Assembly (NCBI GenBank): GCA_017553505.1
Contig: JAFZLD010000008.1
Location: 1-32,681, forward strand
Direction of reading: 5' to 3'
Length of the DNA: 32,681 nucleotides
DNA from: Lachnospiraceae bacterium
GTDB taxonomy: Bacteria; Bacillota; Clostridia; Lachnospirales; Lachnospiraceae
Positions within the stretch are counted from its first letter, which is position 1. Each line of letters begins with the position of its first letter. Below, in pieces: positions 21,626 through 30,336 of this stretch. The translations under genes and the position numbers were made by a program. The notes under the pieces were generated by a model. The model was not told the DNA's origin and made no database searches. It worked only from the letters and a program-made list of their open reading frames with translations.

Positions 21626-23302
21626 ATGGGGAGTAAATTTAACGAACTTACGATGGACGCGGCGGTGGAGAGAAGCCCCATGGGTCGATATCCGAGACCT
21701 TCCATGGTAAGAGATTCTTATATGTGTTTAAACGGCAAGTGGGACGACGGGGTAACCGTGCCCTTCCCGCTTGAATCAAGGCTCTCAGGCTTCAAAGGCC
21801 GATTCACGGGCGAATACACCTACTATAGAAAAATCTGCATAGACAAGGACTTTGTGAAGAACCGAATCCTGCTTCATTTCGGCGCTGTTGACGCGATTGC
21901 CGACGTCTACATCGACGACTCTTTGGTGTGCCATCATGAGGGCGGGTACATTCCTTTTACCATCGACGTGACCGACTACATCCACATCGACAAGGTTCAG
22001 ACCCTTACGGTGGAAGTCCGCGACAGCCTTTCGCACCTTTACCCTTACGGTAAGCAAAAGAAAAATCGCGGCGGCATGTGGTACACTCCCGTGAGCGGTA
22101 TCTGGCAGACCGTCTGGATGGAGAGCGTTCCCGAGAAATACATTAAGAGTATAGAAATAACACCTTCCCTCGACCGCGTGACCTTTGATGTCGAGACGGA
22201 CGAGGAAGTTATAGGCGTCGAGATATATGACGGCGACATGCTTGTTTATAAGGGCAAGTCTGACAATCCTTATTTTACCGTGCCCATTAAGAATCCGGTG
22301 TTGTGGACTCCGGATAACCCGCATCTTTACGATGTTACTATTACGGCGGGGCGCGACGAGGTTAAGTCGTACTTCGGACTCAGGACCGTTTCAATCGGAG
22401 AGGTGAAGGGTGTTAAGAGAATATTGCTTAACGGCAAGCCTTTCTTTTTCCACGGGGTGCTCGATCAGGGGTACTTCCCGGAGGGCATATTTACGCCTAA
22501 TAACGAGGATGTGTACCGCGAGGATATATTAAGACTTAAGGCTCTTGGTATCAATACGATTCGTAAGCATATTAAGATTGAGCCCGAGTGCTTCTATGAG
22601 GCCTGCGACCGCCTGGGAATGTTAGTGTTCCAGGACATGGTTAATAACGGAAGATACAGCTTCTTACGCGATACCGTGATGCCGACTATCGGCCACAAGA
22701 CTATCGATGATACCAAGAGACGAGTCAAGGACGAGGTCAAAGCGACCTTCGAGCAGCATATGGAGGATACGCTGGCGCACCTTTATAACTTCCCTTGTAT
22801 TGTGTATTACACGATTTTTAATGAGGGCTGGGGGCAGTTTGACTCGGATATCATGTACGATATTATGAGAGCGATGGACTCTACAAGGATTATCGATTCT
22901 ACTTCGGGCTGGTTCTGGCAGACTACTTCGGATGTAGACAGCTATCACATATACTTTAAGGATGTTCAGATAGAGGAGTCGGACAGACCCATCATTCTTT
23001 CGGAGTTCGGAGGGTATTCGTATAAGATTCCCGAGCATTCTTTTAACCATAGGAAGAACTACGGCTACGGTAAGGCGGAATCCTCCGAGCAGCTTACCGA
23101 GATGATAGTAAGTTTATATACCAAAGATATCCTTCCGGCCATAGATAAGGGCCTGTGCGGTTCGATTTACACGCAGGCGACGGACGTGGAGGATGAAACC
23201 AACGGTTTTTACACATATGACAGAAAGGTCTGCAAGGTTGACGCGGACAGGATGCGCAAGCTTGCTGAGGCACTTTCTCAGAGGATGACTGATGGAACAT
23301 AA
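21626..23302 (+). CDS. GH2 family glycoside hydrolase
   Basis: A 558-residue glycosidase of family GH2 (beta-galactosidase/glucuronidase type), probably cytoplasmic because there is no signal peptide. Order: N-terminal jelly-roll sugar-binding domain (about 25-175, with GEYTYYRKI, HFGAVDAIADVYIDD and GGMWYTPVSGIWQTVWME), an immunoglobulin-like sandwich (about 175-265, ending VLWTPDNPHLYDVTI) and a TIM barrel from about 270. The catalytic acid/base is E400 in FNEGWG and the nucleophile E460 in LSEFGG. It is shorter than LacZ and lacks the C-terminal domains, like the compact gut and rumen members. Substrate is not deducible. It overlaps the downstream TPR-DUF4037 gene by 11 bases. Confidence 0.92.
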   Translation: MGSKFNELTMDAAVERSPMGRYPRPSMVRDSYMCLNGKWDDGVTVPFPLESRLSGFKGRFTGEYTYYRKICIDKDFVKNRILLHFGAVDAIADVYIDDSLVCHHEGGYIPFTIDVTDYIHIDKVQTLTVEVRDSLSHLYPYGKQKKNRGGMWYTPVSGIWQTVWMESVPEKYIKSIEITPSLDRVTFDVETDEEVIGVEIYDGDMLVYKGKSDNPYFTVPIKNPVLWTPDNPHLYDVTITAGRDEVKSYFGLRTVSIGEVKGVKRILLNGKPFFFHGVLDQGYFPEGIFTPNNEDVYREDILRLKALGINTIRKHIKIEPECFYEACDRLGMLVFQDMVNNGRYSFLRDTVMPTIGHKTIDDTKRRVKDEVKATFEQHMEDTLAHLYNFPCIVYYTIFNEGWGQFDSDIMYDIMRAMDSTRIIDSTSGWFWQTTSDVDSYHIYFKDVQIEESDRPIILSEFGGYSYKIPEHSFNHRKNYGYGKAESSEQLTEMIVSLYTKDILPAIDKGLCGSIYTQATDVEDETNGFYTYDRKVCKVDADRMRKLAEALSQRMTDGT

Positions 23303-25472
23303 TGCTGAAGATACTCTGGTCAGGGAAATTAATGATGCGGTGAGCCGCGGTGATGACGGTGCGTTGCTTGAACTTCTCAACGAATACGTAGGGTTGCTGC
23401 GCGACAGGGGAGAGGCGGAGGCTTCGCTTCAAATTGCGGGCAAGATTCTTGAACTTTTAGACAGTATGGGTCTTGCGGGAACCGTTAGCTACGGCACGAG
23501 CCTGCTTAATGTTGCGACTGCATACAGAGCGGCGGGTAAATTGCAGGAAGCTGAGAAGCTTTATGATGAGGTGGCGGCTGTATATGCGGAGACTTTGCCG
23601 GAAGATTCTATGCTGGTGGCTAGTTTACATAACAACAAGAGCCTTCTTTTTCAGGAAGAGGGTCTGTATGAGAAGGCGGCAGCAGAGCTGAATGCGGCGC
23701 TCGAGATTTCCGAGGCCAATAACGCGGAGTACGAGATTGCGGTTACCAACGCTAATCTTTCGAATACCTACGTGGCGCTCGGCGATTTGAAGAAGGCTGA
23801 GGAAAAAGCGCTCGAGGCCGCCGAGATGTTTAAGACTATCGAGGATACCGACACGCATTACGCTTCGGCACTTTATGCGCTCGGCATGATTTATAACATG
23901 AAGGGTCAGCAGGACAAGGCAGTTGCCCCGTTGTCAGAGGCTCTGGCAATTATGGACAAAGAACACGGCAGGACCGAGTATTACGCACGAATCGAAGCGG
24001 AGCTTAAGAAAGCAAAGGGCTCGGATGCCACTGACGACATTAAGGGCATGGATATTTGCCGCGCGTTTTTTGAAGAGAAATTCGTGCCCGTGATTATGGA
24101 GAAGTTCCCTGCGTACAAGAGTAAGATTGCGGCGGGACTCGTGGGAAGAGGTTCGGATTGCTACGGATATGACGATGCAGAGTCCAGAGATCACGACTGG
24201 GGGCCGGGCTTTCAGTTATATGTTTCGGAGGAGACCTATGCCGAAATCGGCAAGGAACTTGAAGAAGCTTATAACGCTTTACCCAAGGAGTTTATGGGCT
24301 TCAAGGTTGCGCCGGTTGTAAGCGGACATAAGCGTCGCGGAGTATCTACGGTAGAAGGATTCTATAAGGAACTTCTCGGCAAGTACCCGCTTGCTGAGGA
24401 AGATTACCTTACCATACCCGATTATGCCCTAAGCACAGCGGTTAACGGATGCGTATTTACTGACGAAGAAGGTGCCTTCAGCCTTGAAAGATCTAAGCTG
24501 GAAGAAGGCTATCCGGAGTCTGTGCAGTTTAAGAAGCTTGCTCAGTACGCTGCCGAGTTTTCGCAGTGCGCTCAGTACAATTTCAGCAGGATGCTTAAGC
24601 GGGGAGATGAATTGACTGCCAAGGTCATGCTCGCCGACGGTATCAAAGCTGCCATGAAGCTTGCACACATCATAGAAAACAAGTATTTCCCTCATGATAA
24701 ATGGCTCTTTAAGAGTCTCGATGATTTGGAGATGGGAGATGAGTTAAAGCCTTTATTGCTTGCCGCTACCGATACTGCAAGCGTCGACCGGATTGGTCAA
24801 TTCTTTGCTCAGATCATGTATGAGATGGGCTACATCAGCGATACGGACGATTATCTCGACCATCATACCGAAGAGTTGATGATTAAGTCTGAGTTATGTA
24901 AACTAACAGTGCAGCAACTTGCCAAGAAAGTAGTCCGACTCGAATTTGAAGCCTTTGACAAAGTACAGAACGAAGGCGGTCGCGCGTCCTGCCAGGATGA
25001 CTTCTGCACCTTCGATATCATGCGCGAAAGCCAGTACCTTACCTGGACCAAAGAAATGCTCATGCAGTACCTGTACGACTTTGAAATTGAGCTTAAGAAA
25101 GGTCACAACCTTATTACAGAGAAGTACGGCCGCATGATGGAGAGCACAGCTCCCACACGCTATGCAGAGATTAAAGATAACTTCCCGGCTATTTCTCCCG
25201 AGAAGAAGCAGATTATAGAGACTATAGTCGCCATCCAGACCGGCATGACCGAAGCTTTCTACGATGCTCACCCGGACCTTCTCAAGCAGGCCCGCAGCAT
25301 TCACACCTCAGAGGATACCGAATACAACACTTCCAACGAGACGTACCTACGCGGCGAGATATCGACATACTCCGACAAGATGCTGGAGCTCTACGGCAGA
25401 TATGTGGCGGCTCACGCACAGGCCGGTAAGAACATTACGGAAGAAATCATTTCACATACTGTAAAGCTTTAA
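23292..25472 (+). CDS. TPR protein with DUF4037 nucleotidyltransferase-like domain
   Basis: A 726-residue cytoplasmic fusion. Residues about 30-250 are tetratricopeptide repeats (helical pairs such as GKLQEAEKLYDEVAAVYAE, EGLYEKAAAELNAALEIS, GDLKKAEEKALEAAEMF, GQQDKAVAPLSEALAIM). The rest is a DUF4037 domain. GRGSD (285-289) followed by DHDWG (300-304) matches the GS...DxD metal-binding pattern of nucleotidyltransferase folds, and GVSTVEGFYKELLG is a conserved DUF4037 block. TPR arms usually hold a partner protein or peptide. The target of the predicted transferase is unknown. The gene begins inside the GH2 gene, so the two are co-translated, an odd pairing of a glycosidase with a putative nucleotidyltransferase. 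Confidence 0.88.
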   Translation: MEHNAEDTLVREINDAVSRGDDGALLELLNEYVGLLRDRGEAEASLQIAGKILELLDSMGLAGTVSYGTSLLNVATAYRAAGKLQEAEKLYDEVAAVYAETLPEDSMLVASLHNNKSLLFQEEGLYEKAAAELNAALEISEANNAEYEIAVTNANLSNTYVALGDLKKAEEKALEAAEMFKTIEDTDTHYASALYALGMIYNMKGQQDKAVAPLSEALAIMDKEHGRTEYYARIEAELKKAKGSDATDDIKGMDICRAFFEEKFVPVIMEKFPAYKSKIAAGLVGRGSDCYGYDDAESRDHDWGPGFQLYVSEETYAEIGKELEEAYNALPKEFMGFKVAPVVSGHKRRGVSTVEGFYKELLGKYPLAEEDYLTIPDYALSTAVNGCVFTDEEGAFSLERSKLEEGYPESVQFKKLAQYAAEFSQCAQYNFSRMLKRGDELTAKVMLADGIKAAMKLAHIIENKYFPHDKWLFKSLDDLEMGDELKPLLLAATDTASVDRIGQFFAQIMYEMGYISDTDDYLDHHTEELMIKSELCKLTVQQLAKKVVRLEFEAFDKVQNEGGRASCQDDFCTFDIMRESQYLTWTKEMLMQYLYDFEIELKKGHNLITEKYGRMMESTAPTRYAEIKDNFPAISPEKKQIIETIVAIQTGMTEAFYDAHPDLLKQARSIHTSEDTEYNTSNETYLRGEISTYSDKMLELYGRYVAAHAQAGKNITEEIISHTVKL

Positions 25473-25502
25473 AAAAGAGCGCCCGACCGGGCGCCCTTTT
25501 TG
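25473..25502 (+). terminator. Bidirectional terminator between convergent units
   Basis: GCGCCC (25480-25485) pairs with GGGCGC (25490-25495) around GACC, with T-runs on both sides (A-run 25473-25478 for the minus strand, T-run 25498-25502 for the plus strand). Confidence 0.9.
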
Positions 25503-25511
25503 TTTATTCAT

Positions 25512-27410
25512 TTAAGTTACCTTCGGAATCTTGAAACTTACACAGGTTCCGAGTCCCGGAGTGCTTTCGACGTGCAATCCCTGACCATATTGGTTCTTAA
25601 GACGCTTGTCGATGTTGTAAATACCTATGCTCTGGTTTTCTTTGGGCATCACGAAGAGCCGTTGCATTGCGGCTTCGTCCATACCTACGCCGTTATCGCT
25701 TACGAAAAACTCGACGGAGTCAAGGTTCTCTATGATACGAAGTGTTACAACGCCCGGCTTATCGGACTTACGAACACCGTGCTTGATAGCGTTCTCGATA
25801 AGAGGCTGTATGGTAATCGGCGGCATCATGATGTTGGGGACCCGAAGCGGGAATTCATTGGCAAACATGATGCTTGGAAATCTTTCTTTTTCTATTGCCG
25901 TGTAGGCTTCCACAAGTTCGAGCTCGTGGCGGATGGGCACGGTCTTGTCCATGTTATCAAGGCTTAGGATGAGCTTTAGGTACTCGGAAAGCGAGTTAAT
26001 AAGCTTCTGGGCCTTCTTGGAATCGGTAACGCAACAATCTGCGATGGTATTAAGCGTATTGTACAGGAAGTGAGGCTTCATCTGCGCGTTTAAGAAGGCG
26101 TTCTCGGAAGCCTGCATCGCTTCAAGCTGACGGGAGAGCTCGCTGGTGTAGAAGTTTTCGTTGGCGTTCTGGGCGGCGTATTCGCGACCTAAGATTGTAA
26201 CCATAGCGATTGATAATACGATGTAACCCATGGAGTAGGCAAACTTCGAAGGTACCAGCATGTCGAATGTAAGCCTGTAGAGTATAAGGTTACTTGCTAC
26301 GAGCGCAAGCGAAATGCCGTAAGGTATAGCATTGGGCTCGTTTTTTTCATAGGCCTTCACGAAGGTATAACCGCACATTATGTAAGGTATTAAAGATACT
26401 ATAGTCGAAATGCTCCCAAGCAACGGGAACTGCTGCAGAGTGAGTGCATTCACGAGCGGGAACAGAAGCAATACCGACACGAAGTAGCTTATTCGTTTCG
26501 GGAAGGATTCTTTGAACAATCCTGCAGTGAAATACATAAGCGAAAGCAGATACAAAGGCTCTGCAACAGCCTCCACAAAGGATCCTGTGCCGGCCGTAAG
26601 GGTCGGGATAAAGCTCATAATGCAGCGGTCGTCCATAAATGCCATAACAATGCATGTCATACCTGACAGGCAGACAAACGGTACGATAACCGACTCGAAC
26701 CTAAGCGCCAGGAGCTGAATGAGCATGTATACCATGGTAAAAATGACATAAGCCGCCATAAAGAGACCGATGTGCTGCTCACCGATCTGTGACCAGTGCA
26801 ATCTGTCGGATGTGGCAAAAAAAGCCGTATCGGGACAGGAATTCATATAATTGACGGGGGAAATAACCTGCGCAACTACCGTATAGTAACCGTCAGCCGT
26901 GGGTGGAAGCTTGCTGACAAAGGATTTCGGGAATATCGGTTTGTTGGAGTTAAACGTAGGAGACTCGGAAACAAGCTCGCCGTTTACAAATATCCTGTAT
27001 TCGCAGAATTCTGACGGGAACCATATGGAATACTCGGCTTCCGTCGGAAGTTTGGTGTTAAAAGCAAGAGTTACGATATAATCATTACCCACTACGCTTT
27101 GCGGTCTTCTGTAATCGGAGAAAGCGGAAGCGTAGAAAAAATCATGAGTCTGCTTGGCATTGGTGATAAAATCGTCCACCGCCGTATAATTGCCGCTTGT
27201 AGGCGAAAGAAGCACACCGGGGAAGCAGATAATCTCGCCTGAAAGCGCGTAAAATTTAGCTGTATCGAAATAAAGAGTGTCGGAGGGTTCATCTGAGCGG
27301 GCGACATTCAATTCGACCGGCTGAATCGATTTATTCAGGAAAAACAAAACCGTAACGTAGATAAGCGGTAAGAGAATAATAATCAGGAGGGCATTGGTTC
27401 TTCTTTTCAT
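25512..27410 (-). CDS. LytS-type sensor histidine kinase with 7TM sensor
   Basis: A 632-residue membrane kinase. An N-terminal membrane anchor (about 8-26) is followed by an extracytoplasmic beta-rich domain (to about 215) and then seven predicted membrane helices (about 215-415), the layout of a 7TMR-DISM sensor. The cytoplasmic part has the His_kinase H-box QMKPHFLYNTLNTI with phospho-acceptor H447, then an HATPase: IQPLIENAIKHG (N-box), VSDNGVGMD (G1) and GLGTCVSFKIP (G2). It should autophosphorylate and pass phosphate to the response regulator two genes upstream. Its start overlaps the end of the other kinase by four bases (ATGA), so the two are translationally coupled. Confidence 0.92.
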   Translation of the reverse strand: MKRRTNALLIIILLPLIYVTVLFFLNKSIQPVELNVARSDEPSDTLYFDTAKFYALSGEIICFPGVLLSPTSGNYTAVDDFITNAKQTHDFFYASAFSDYRRPQSVVGNDYIVTLAFNTKLPTEAEYSIWFPSEFCEYRIFVNGELVSESPTFNSNKPIFPKSFVSKLPPTADGYYTVVAQVISPVNYMNSCPDTAFFATSDRLHWSQIGEQHIGLFMAAYVIFTMVYMLIQLLALRFESVIVPFVCLSGMTCIVMAFMDDRCIMSFIPTLTAGTGSFVEAVAEPLYLLSLMYFTAGLFKESFPKRISYFVSVLLLFPLVNALTLQQFPLLGSISTIVSLIPYIMCGYTFVKAYEKNEPNAIPYGISLALVASNLILYRLTFDMLVPSKFAYSMGYIVLSIAMVTILGREYAAQNANENFYTSELSRQLEAMQASENAFLNAQMKPHFLYNTLNTIADCCVTDSKKAQKLINSLSEYLKLILSLDNMDKTVPIRHELELVEAYTAIEKERFPSIMFANEFPLRVPNIMMPPITIQPLIENAIKHGVRKSDKPGVVTLRIIENLDSVEFFVSDNGVGMDEAAMQRLFVMPKENQSIGIYNIDKRLKNQYGQGLHVESTPGLGTCVSFKIPKVT

Positions 27411-28717
27411 GCATTGGCCCCCTTTTCACGCAAATATGCTTCGGCGTCGGGCGGTACGACGAAGGATACGCTGGTACCTACCCCCGGAGCACTCTGAATA
27501 ACAAGGCCTTTACCGAAGAGGTTTATAAGCCTTGTGTGAATGTTATATATGCCGATACGCGCGCTGTCGTTAAGCGAATCGGTGAGAGAAACCGCAACAT
27601 CTTCGTCCATACCGGCGCCGTTATCGGACACATCGATATGGTAGTAGTCACGGTAAGGAATAATCGTAAGCGTAACTTTGGGTTCGGCAGAATCCTCGGT
27701 AAATCCGTGCTCAATCGCATTCTCCACAAGGGGCTGAATGGAAAGAGGCGGTATATGAAAGTCCGGAAGCGGGTCCGGAAATTTGTATTCGACTTTAAGC
27801 TTGGGATATCTTTCTTTTTCAATGGCCACGAAAGCTTTGGTAAGCTCGATTTCGTTACTTAAGGGCACTATTCCCTGAAGCTGCTGGAAATTAAGCGTGT
27901 GGCGAAGGTATTTGGAAAGAGAAACCGTCAGATCCTCCGCCGTAAACGGGTCTTCATCGCACTTGCGGCTGATAAGGTCGAGAGAGCGATACAAAAATTC
28001 CGATTTCATCTGCGTGCACATAAGCGCGTTGTTCGAATGATTGATGCGCTCGATGGTATCGGAGAGAGAGGCGGAGAGCTTCTGCGTTTTCTTTATGGAA
28101 TTTCCGTAGGAGAGCGCGGTCATCAGCCCGTGGAAAAGCAGATAGAAGGGCATGAACAACATTCTGAGACCGATGATGTCTATGTGAAGCACAACTGTGA
28201 TAAATTCAGCGGTTACAACCATGCCCATGATAGTGTTGGCTATAATCAGATAGAAGTATTCGGATTTTCCATGCTTGATATTAATATGTGAAAGATGAAT
28301 TCCGTGAAATGCGGCAACGTATGACAAAGCAAAAAGAGCCACGTACATAGGAAAAACGTGATCGCTGGGAACTATCAGAGAACAAATGCTCAAGATGAGT
28401 AAAAGGGTATTGTATACGGAGGAATACTTAAACTGCACCTCGGTATACAGATATCCTGAGTAAATATTAAGCAATATGGTAGCTAAAGCGGTGGTAACAA
28501 GAAAAATATTGGGCGAGAGAGTACTAAGATAGTCTGCGTCGTAAATCAGGCAGGGACGCACGGAAATGTTCAGATTGATATTGAAAAAGAAACAAAGACA
28601 AAGGGCTGCAAAGAATACCATGCGCTTTGCGTTGCGGAAAAAATAGAAAATTATACCTGCATATAATCCCGATATTAAACACGACACAACGCAAAAGGCG
28701 CGGATAATGGTAATCAT
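27407..28717 (-). CDS. LytS-type kinase homologue lacking the phospho-His
   Basis: A 436-residue membrane protein with about six or seven predicted helices in residues 1-205, no large external domain, then a His_kinase/HATPase module. The H-box, normally QMKPHFLYNTL, reads QMKSEFLYRSL (236-246). The phospho-acceptor His is Glu (E240, codon GAA), and the Pro, Asn and Thr are also changed. The ATP-binding half looks intact: IQPLVENAIEHGF, VSDNGAGMD, GIYNIHTRL and GVGTSVSF. His to Glu needs two base changes, so it is unlikely to be a read error. It is probably a pseudo-kinase or regulatory subunit that pairs with the adjacent complete kinase, by inference. It starts 29 bases downstream of the response-regulator gene on the minus strand. 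Confidence 0.9.
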   Translation of the reverse strand: MITIIRAFCVVSCLISGLYAGIIFYFFRNAKRMVFFAALCLCFFFNINLNISVRPCLIYDADYLSTLSPNIFLVTTALATILLNIYSGYLYTEVQFKYSSVYNTLLLILSICSLIVPSDHVFPMYVALFALSYVAAFHGIHLSHINIKHGKSEYFYLIIANTIMGMVVTAEFITVVLHIDIIGLRMLFMPFYLLFHGLMTALSYGNSIKKTQKLSASLSDTIERINHSNNALMCTQMKSEFLYRSLDLISRKCDEDPFTAEDLTVSLSKYLRHTLNFQQLQGIVPLSNEIELTKAFVAIEKERYPKLKVEYKFPDPLPDFHIPPLSIQPLVENAIEHGFTEDSAEPKVTLTIIPYRDYYHIDVSDNGAGMDEDVAVSLTDSLNDSARIGIYNIHTRLINLFGKGLVIQSAPGVGTSVSFVVPPDAEAYLREKGANA

Positions 28718-28746
28718 TTACAGTCCTCTTTGAGTTTGTATTTATT

Positions 28747-29844
28747 CTATATGGCTTTAATGAGTTCCTTAATCTCCTGGGAAGGACCGAGACCATACTC
28801 TTTGAATAAGGAGTCTTTGTACTTCTCATAGTAATCGCGGATGGCTGCCGGAGGAAGTTTCTTTTGCTTAAGTCTGATAACTTCCTTGAAGGCGTCTTCC
28901 TCGTAAAGATCTACGCGGAGAACGGATTCGAAAGCATCGATAGCCGCATCGATTCTGTCTGCCTCGGCATAAAGACGTCCTGCTCTGTATAAAAGCTGGA
29001 TGTATCGGCCTTCGAGCCAGCCCTTGGTTTCCTCAGCCCAGTCGTAGAAACGGTTCTCAAGGTAGGGGCCCTTGTAGAGATTGATAAGGGTTTCAACCTC
29101 GGGAAGACCGAGAGTATCGGGGTTAGCAATCTTGCTTCTGAACTCAAGATAGTCACATTTGATTCTGGCGGTGTTGATGCTGTAGTCGTCGTGATCGCGT
29201 ACCAAAACGTCGGTGTAACCGAAGTCTGCGAGAGTACTTCTGATGTAGGTACAGGTTACGCGGAAGTTATTGGCTGCCTTATCAAGATCGGCATCGGGCC
29301 AGAGTGTATCAAGAATCATGTCCTTGGAGCGCGCACGGCCTTCGTTCTGAACAAGGTAAGCAAGGAGTTCCTCGGCCTTGGATGTTCTGAAACGAAGAGG
29401 CTCAAAGTCATTGGCTTTCTTAATGGAGAATGCGCCGAAGCAACTGATAATAAGCTTGTCGTCCTCAACTACGTGAGACTTTTCAAGCTTCTTCTCCATA
29501 CTGTCAATCTGAGCGGTGAAGTCGTCATGAGAAAGCGGCTTTAAGAGATAGCCCGTTGCATGAGCTCTGAATGCCTCCAAAGCATACTGATTGTAGGCGG
29601 TAACAAATACAATTTCCAAATAGGGATTGACGTCCATGAGACACTCGGCAAGTTCAAGGCCGGTCATTTCAGGCATTTCGATATCGAGAAAAGCGATGTC
29701 AACCTGATTGGACTTGATGAAGTCTATCGCGTCGGCGGGCTTGGTAAATGTCTTAAGAAGTTCCAAGCGATTATCCTGGGCGATAAGTCTTTCAAAACGA
29801 TTCAATGCATTCTGTTCATCGTCTACCGCAATAACTTTATACAT
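28747..29844 (-). CDS. Response regulator with winged-helix and BTAD domains
   Basis: A 365-residue transcription factor. The receiver domain (1 to about 120) has VDDEQ at the acidic pocket, phospho-acceptor D54 in FLDIEMPEMTG, and the conserved Thr (FVTAYNQ) and Lys (LLKPL). An OmpR-type winged helix follows (about 135-230: FRTSKAEELLAYLVQNEGR, then a DKAANNFRVTCTYIRSTL recognition helix region). The C-terminal 120 residues form a bacterial transcriptional activator domain of the SARP kind (YKGPYLEN, DWAEETKGWLE, RAGRLYAEADR). LytS-type kinases usually partner with LytTR regulators, so a SARP-type partner is a distinctive combination. It is first in the minus-strand unit, followed by the two kinases. 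A leader hairpin lies at 29876-29893. Confidence 0.9.
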   Translation of the reverse strand: MYKVIAVDDEQNALNRFERLIAQDNRLELLKTFTKPADAIDFIKSNQVDIAFLDIEMPEMTGLELAECLMDVNPYLEIVFVTAYNQYALEAFRAHATGYLLKPLSHDDFTAQIDSMEKKLEKSHVVEDDKLIISCFGAFSIKKANDFEPLRFRTSKAEELLAYLVQNEGRARSKDMILDTLWPDADLDKAANNFRVTCTYIRSTLADFGYTDVLVRDHDDYSINTARIKCDYLEFRSKIANPDTLGLPEVETLINLYKGPYLENRFYDWAEETKGWLEGRYIQLLYRAGRLYAEADRIDAAIDAFESVLRVDLYEEDAFKEVIRLKQKKLPPAAIRDYYEKYKDSLFKEYGLGPSQEIKELIKAI

Positions 29845-29875
29845 GTTAGATTAACCCCCAATTATAGAATTTTGG

Positions 29876-29893
29876 GAGGCGGGATTTCGCCTC
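29876..29893 (-). promoter_or_regulatory. Hairpin upstream of the response-regulator gene
   Basis: GAGGCG (29876-29881) pairs with CGCCTC (29888-29893) around six bases, about 30 bases before the start at 29844. The minus-strand side has no T-run, so it is not a terminator for an upstream gene. The rest of 29894-30000 is AT-rich without a gene. Confidence 0.35.
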
Positions 29894-30037
29894 TGATACA
29901 CTTTTTTATTTCTGTGTATAATGGTGCTGTTTATATTTTATATGAAAATTTGTAAAAGTACAATGCTGATTTACAACAAAGGCGAAAATCATCGAATACT
30001 TTTTGACAATTTTTATGGTGTATAGGAAGATTCTTTG

Positions 30038-30046
30038 TGGTAGAAT
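30038..30046 (+). promoter_or_regulatory. Extended -10 promoter of the 80-residue gene
   Basis: TGGTAGAAT fits the extended -10 form (TGn plus TAGAAT). Transcription would begin near 30053, leaving a short leader with AAGAAGGTG before ATG 30076. A TTGACA at 30003-30008 is too far upstream (32-base spacing) to be its -35. Confidence 0.4.
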
Positions 30047-30075
30047 GTTCTAAATGTAAAAAGAAGGTGTTTAGG

Positions 30076-30318
30076 ATGCGTCGTATTGAATTTAAGATGG
30101 AACGCCCCGGATTATGCAAAGCCGGCGACCACATCACGGTTACGGAAGGCCTTCTTCCCAGTAACTACTATTACACAATAGACCCGTCTCTTGCCATGTC
30201 ACCCAATATCCCCTTCAACAAGCGCCTTAAGTCCCGCGAGGGCACGGTAGTTACTGTTGAGGAAACTCCCAGAGGGTACTATGTATTGGCTGAATTTGAC
30301 GAAGACGAAGTAGAATAA
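30076..30318 (+). CDS. Small unrecognised protein upstream of ridA
   Basis: An 80-residue protein I do not recognise. It is beta-rich by eye with a YYYTIDPS turn, a basic middle (FNKRLKSREG) and an acidic tail (EFDEDEVE). It has no signal peptide, membrane segment or cluster motif. ATG 30076 is preceded by AAGAAGGTG. An in-frame GTG at 30037 would add 13 residues including a CSKC pair, but it falls inside the likely promoter. ridA begins 18 bases after its stop, so the two are probably co-transcribed. It could be a lineage-restricted small protein. Confidence 0.7.
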   Translation: MRRIEFKMERPGLCKAGDHITVTEGLLPSNYYYTIDPSLAMSPNIPFNKRLKSREGTVVTVEETPRGYYVLAEFDEDEVE

Positions 30319-30336
30319 AGAACAGGAGAGTACATT

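Noticed and set aside
30037-30075. GTG start giving a CSKC pair to the 80-residue protein
   Set aside because: It sits in the likely -10 region. ATG 30076 has a proper ribosome site. The Cys pair is tempting but unsupported.
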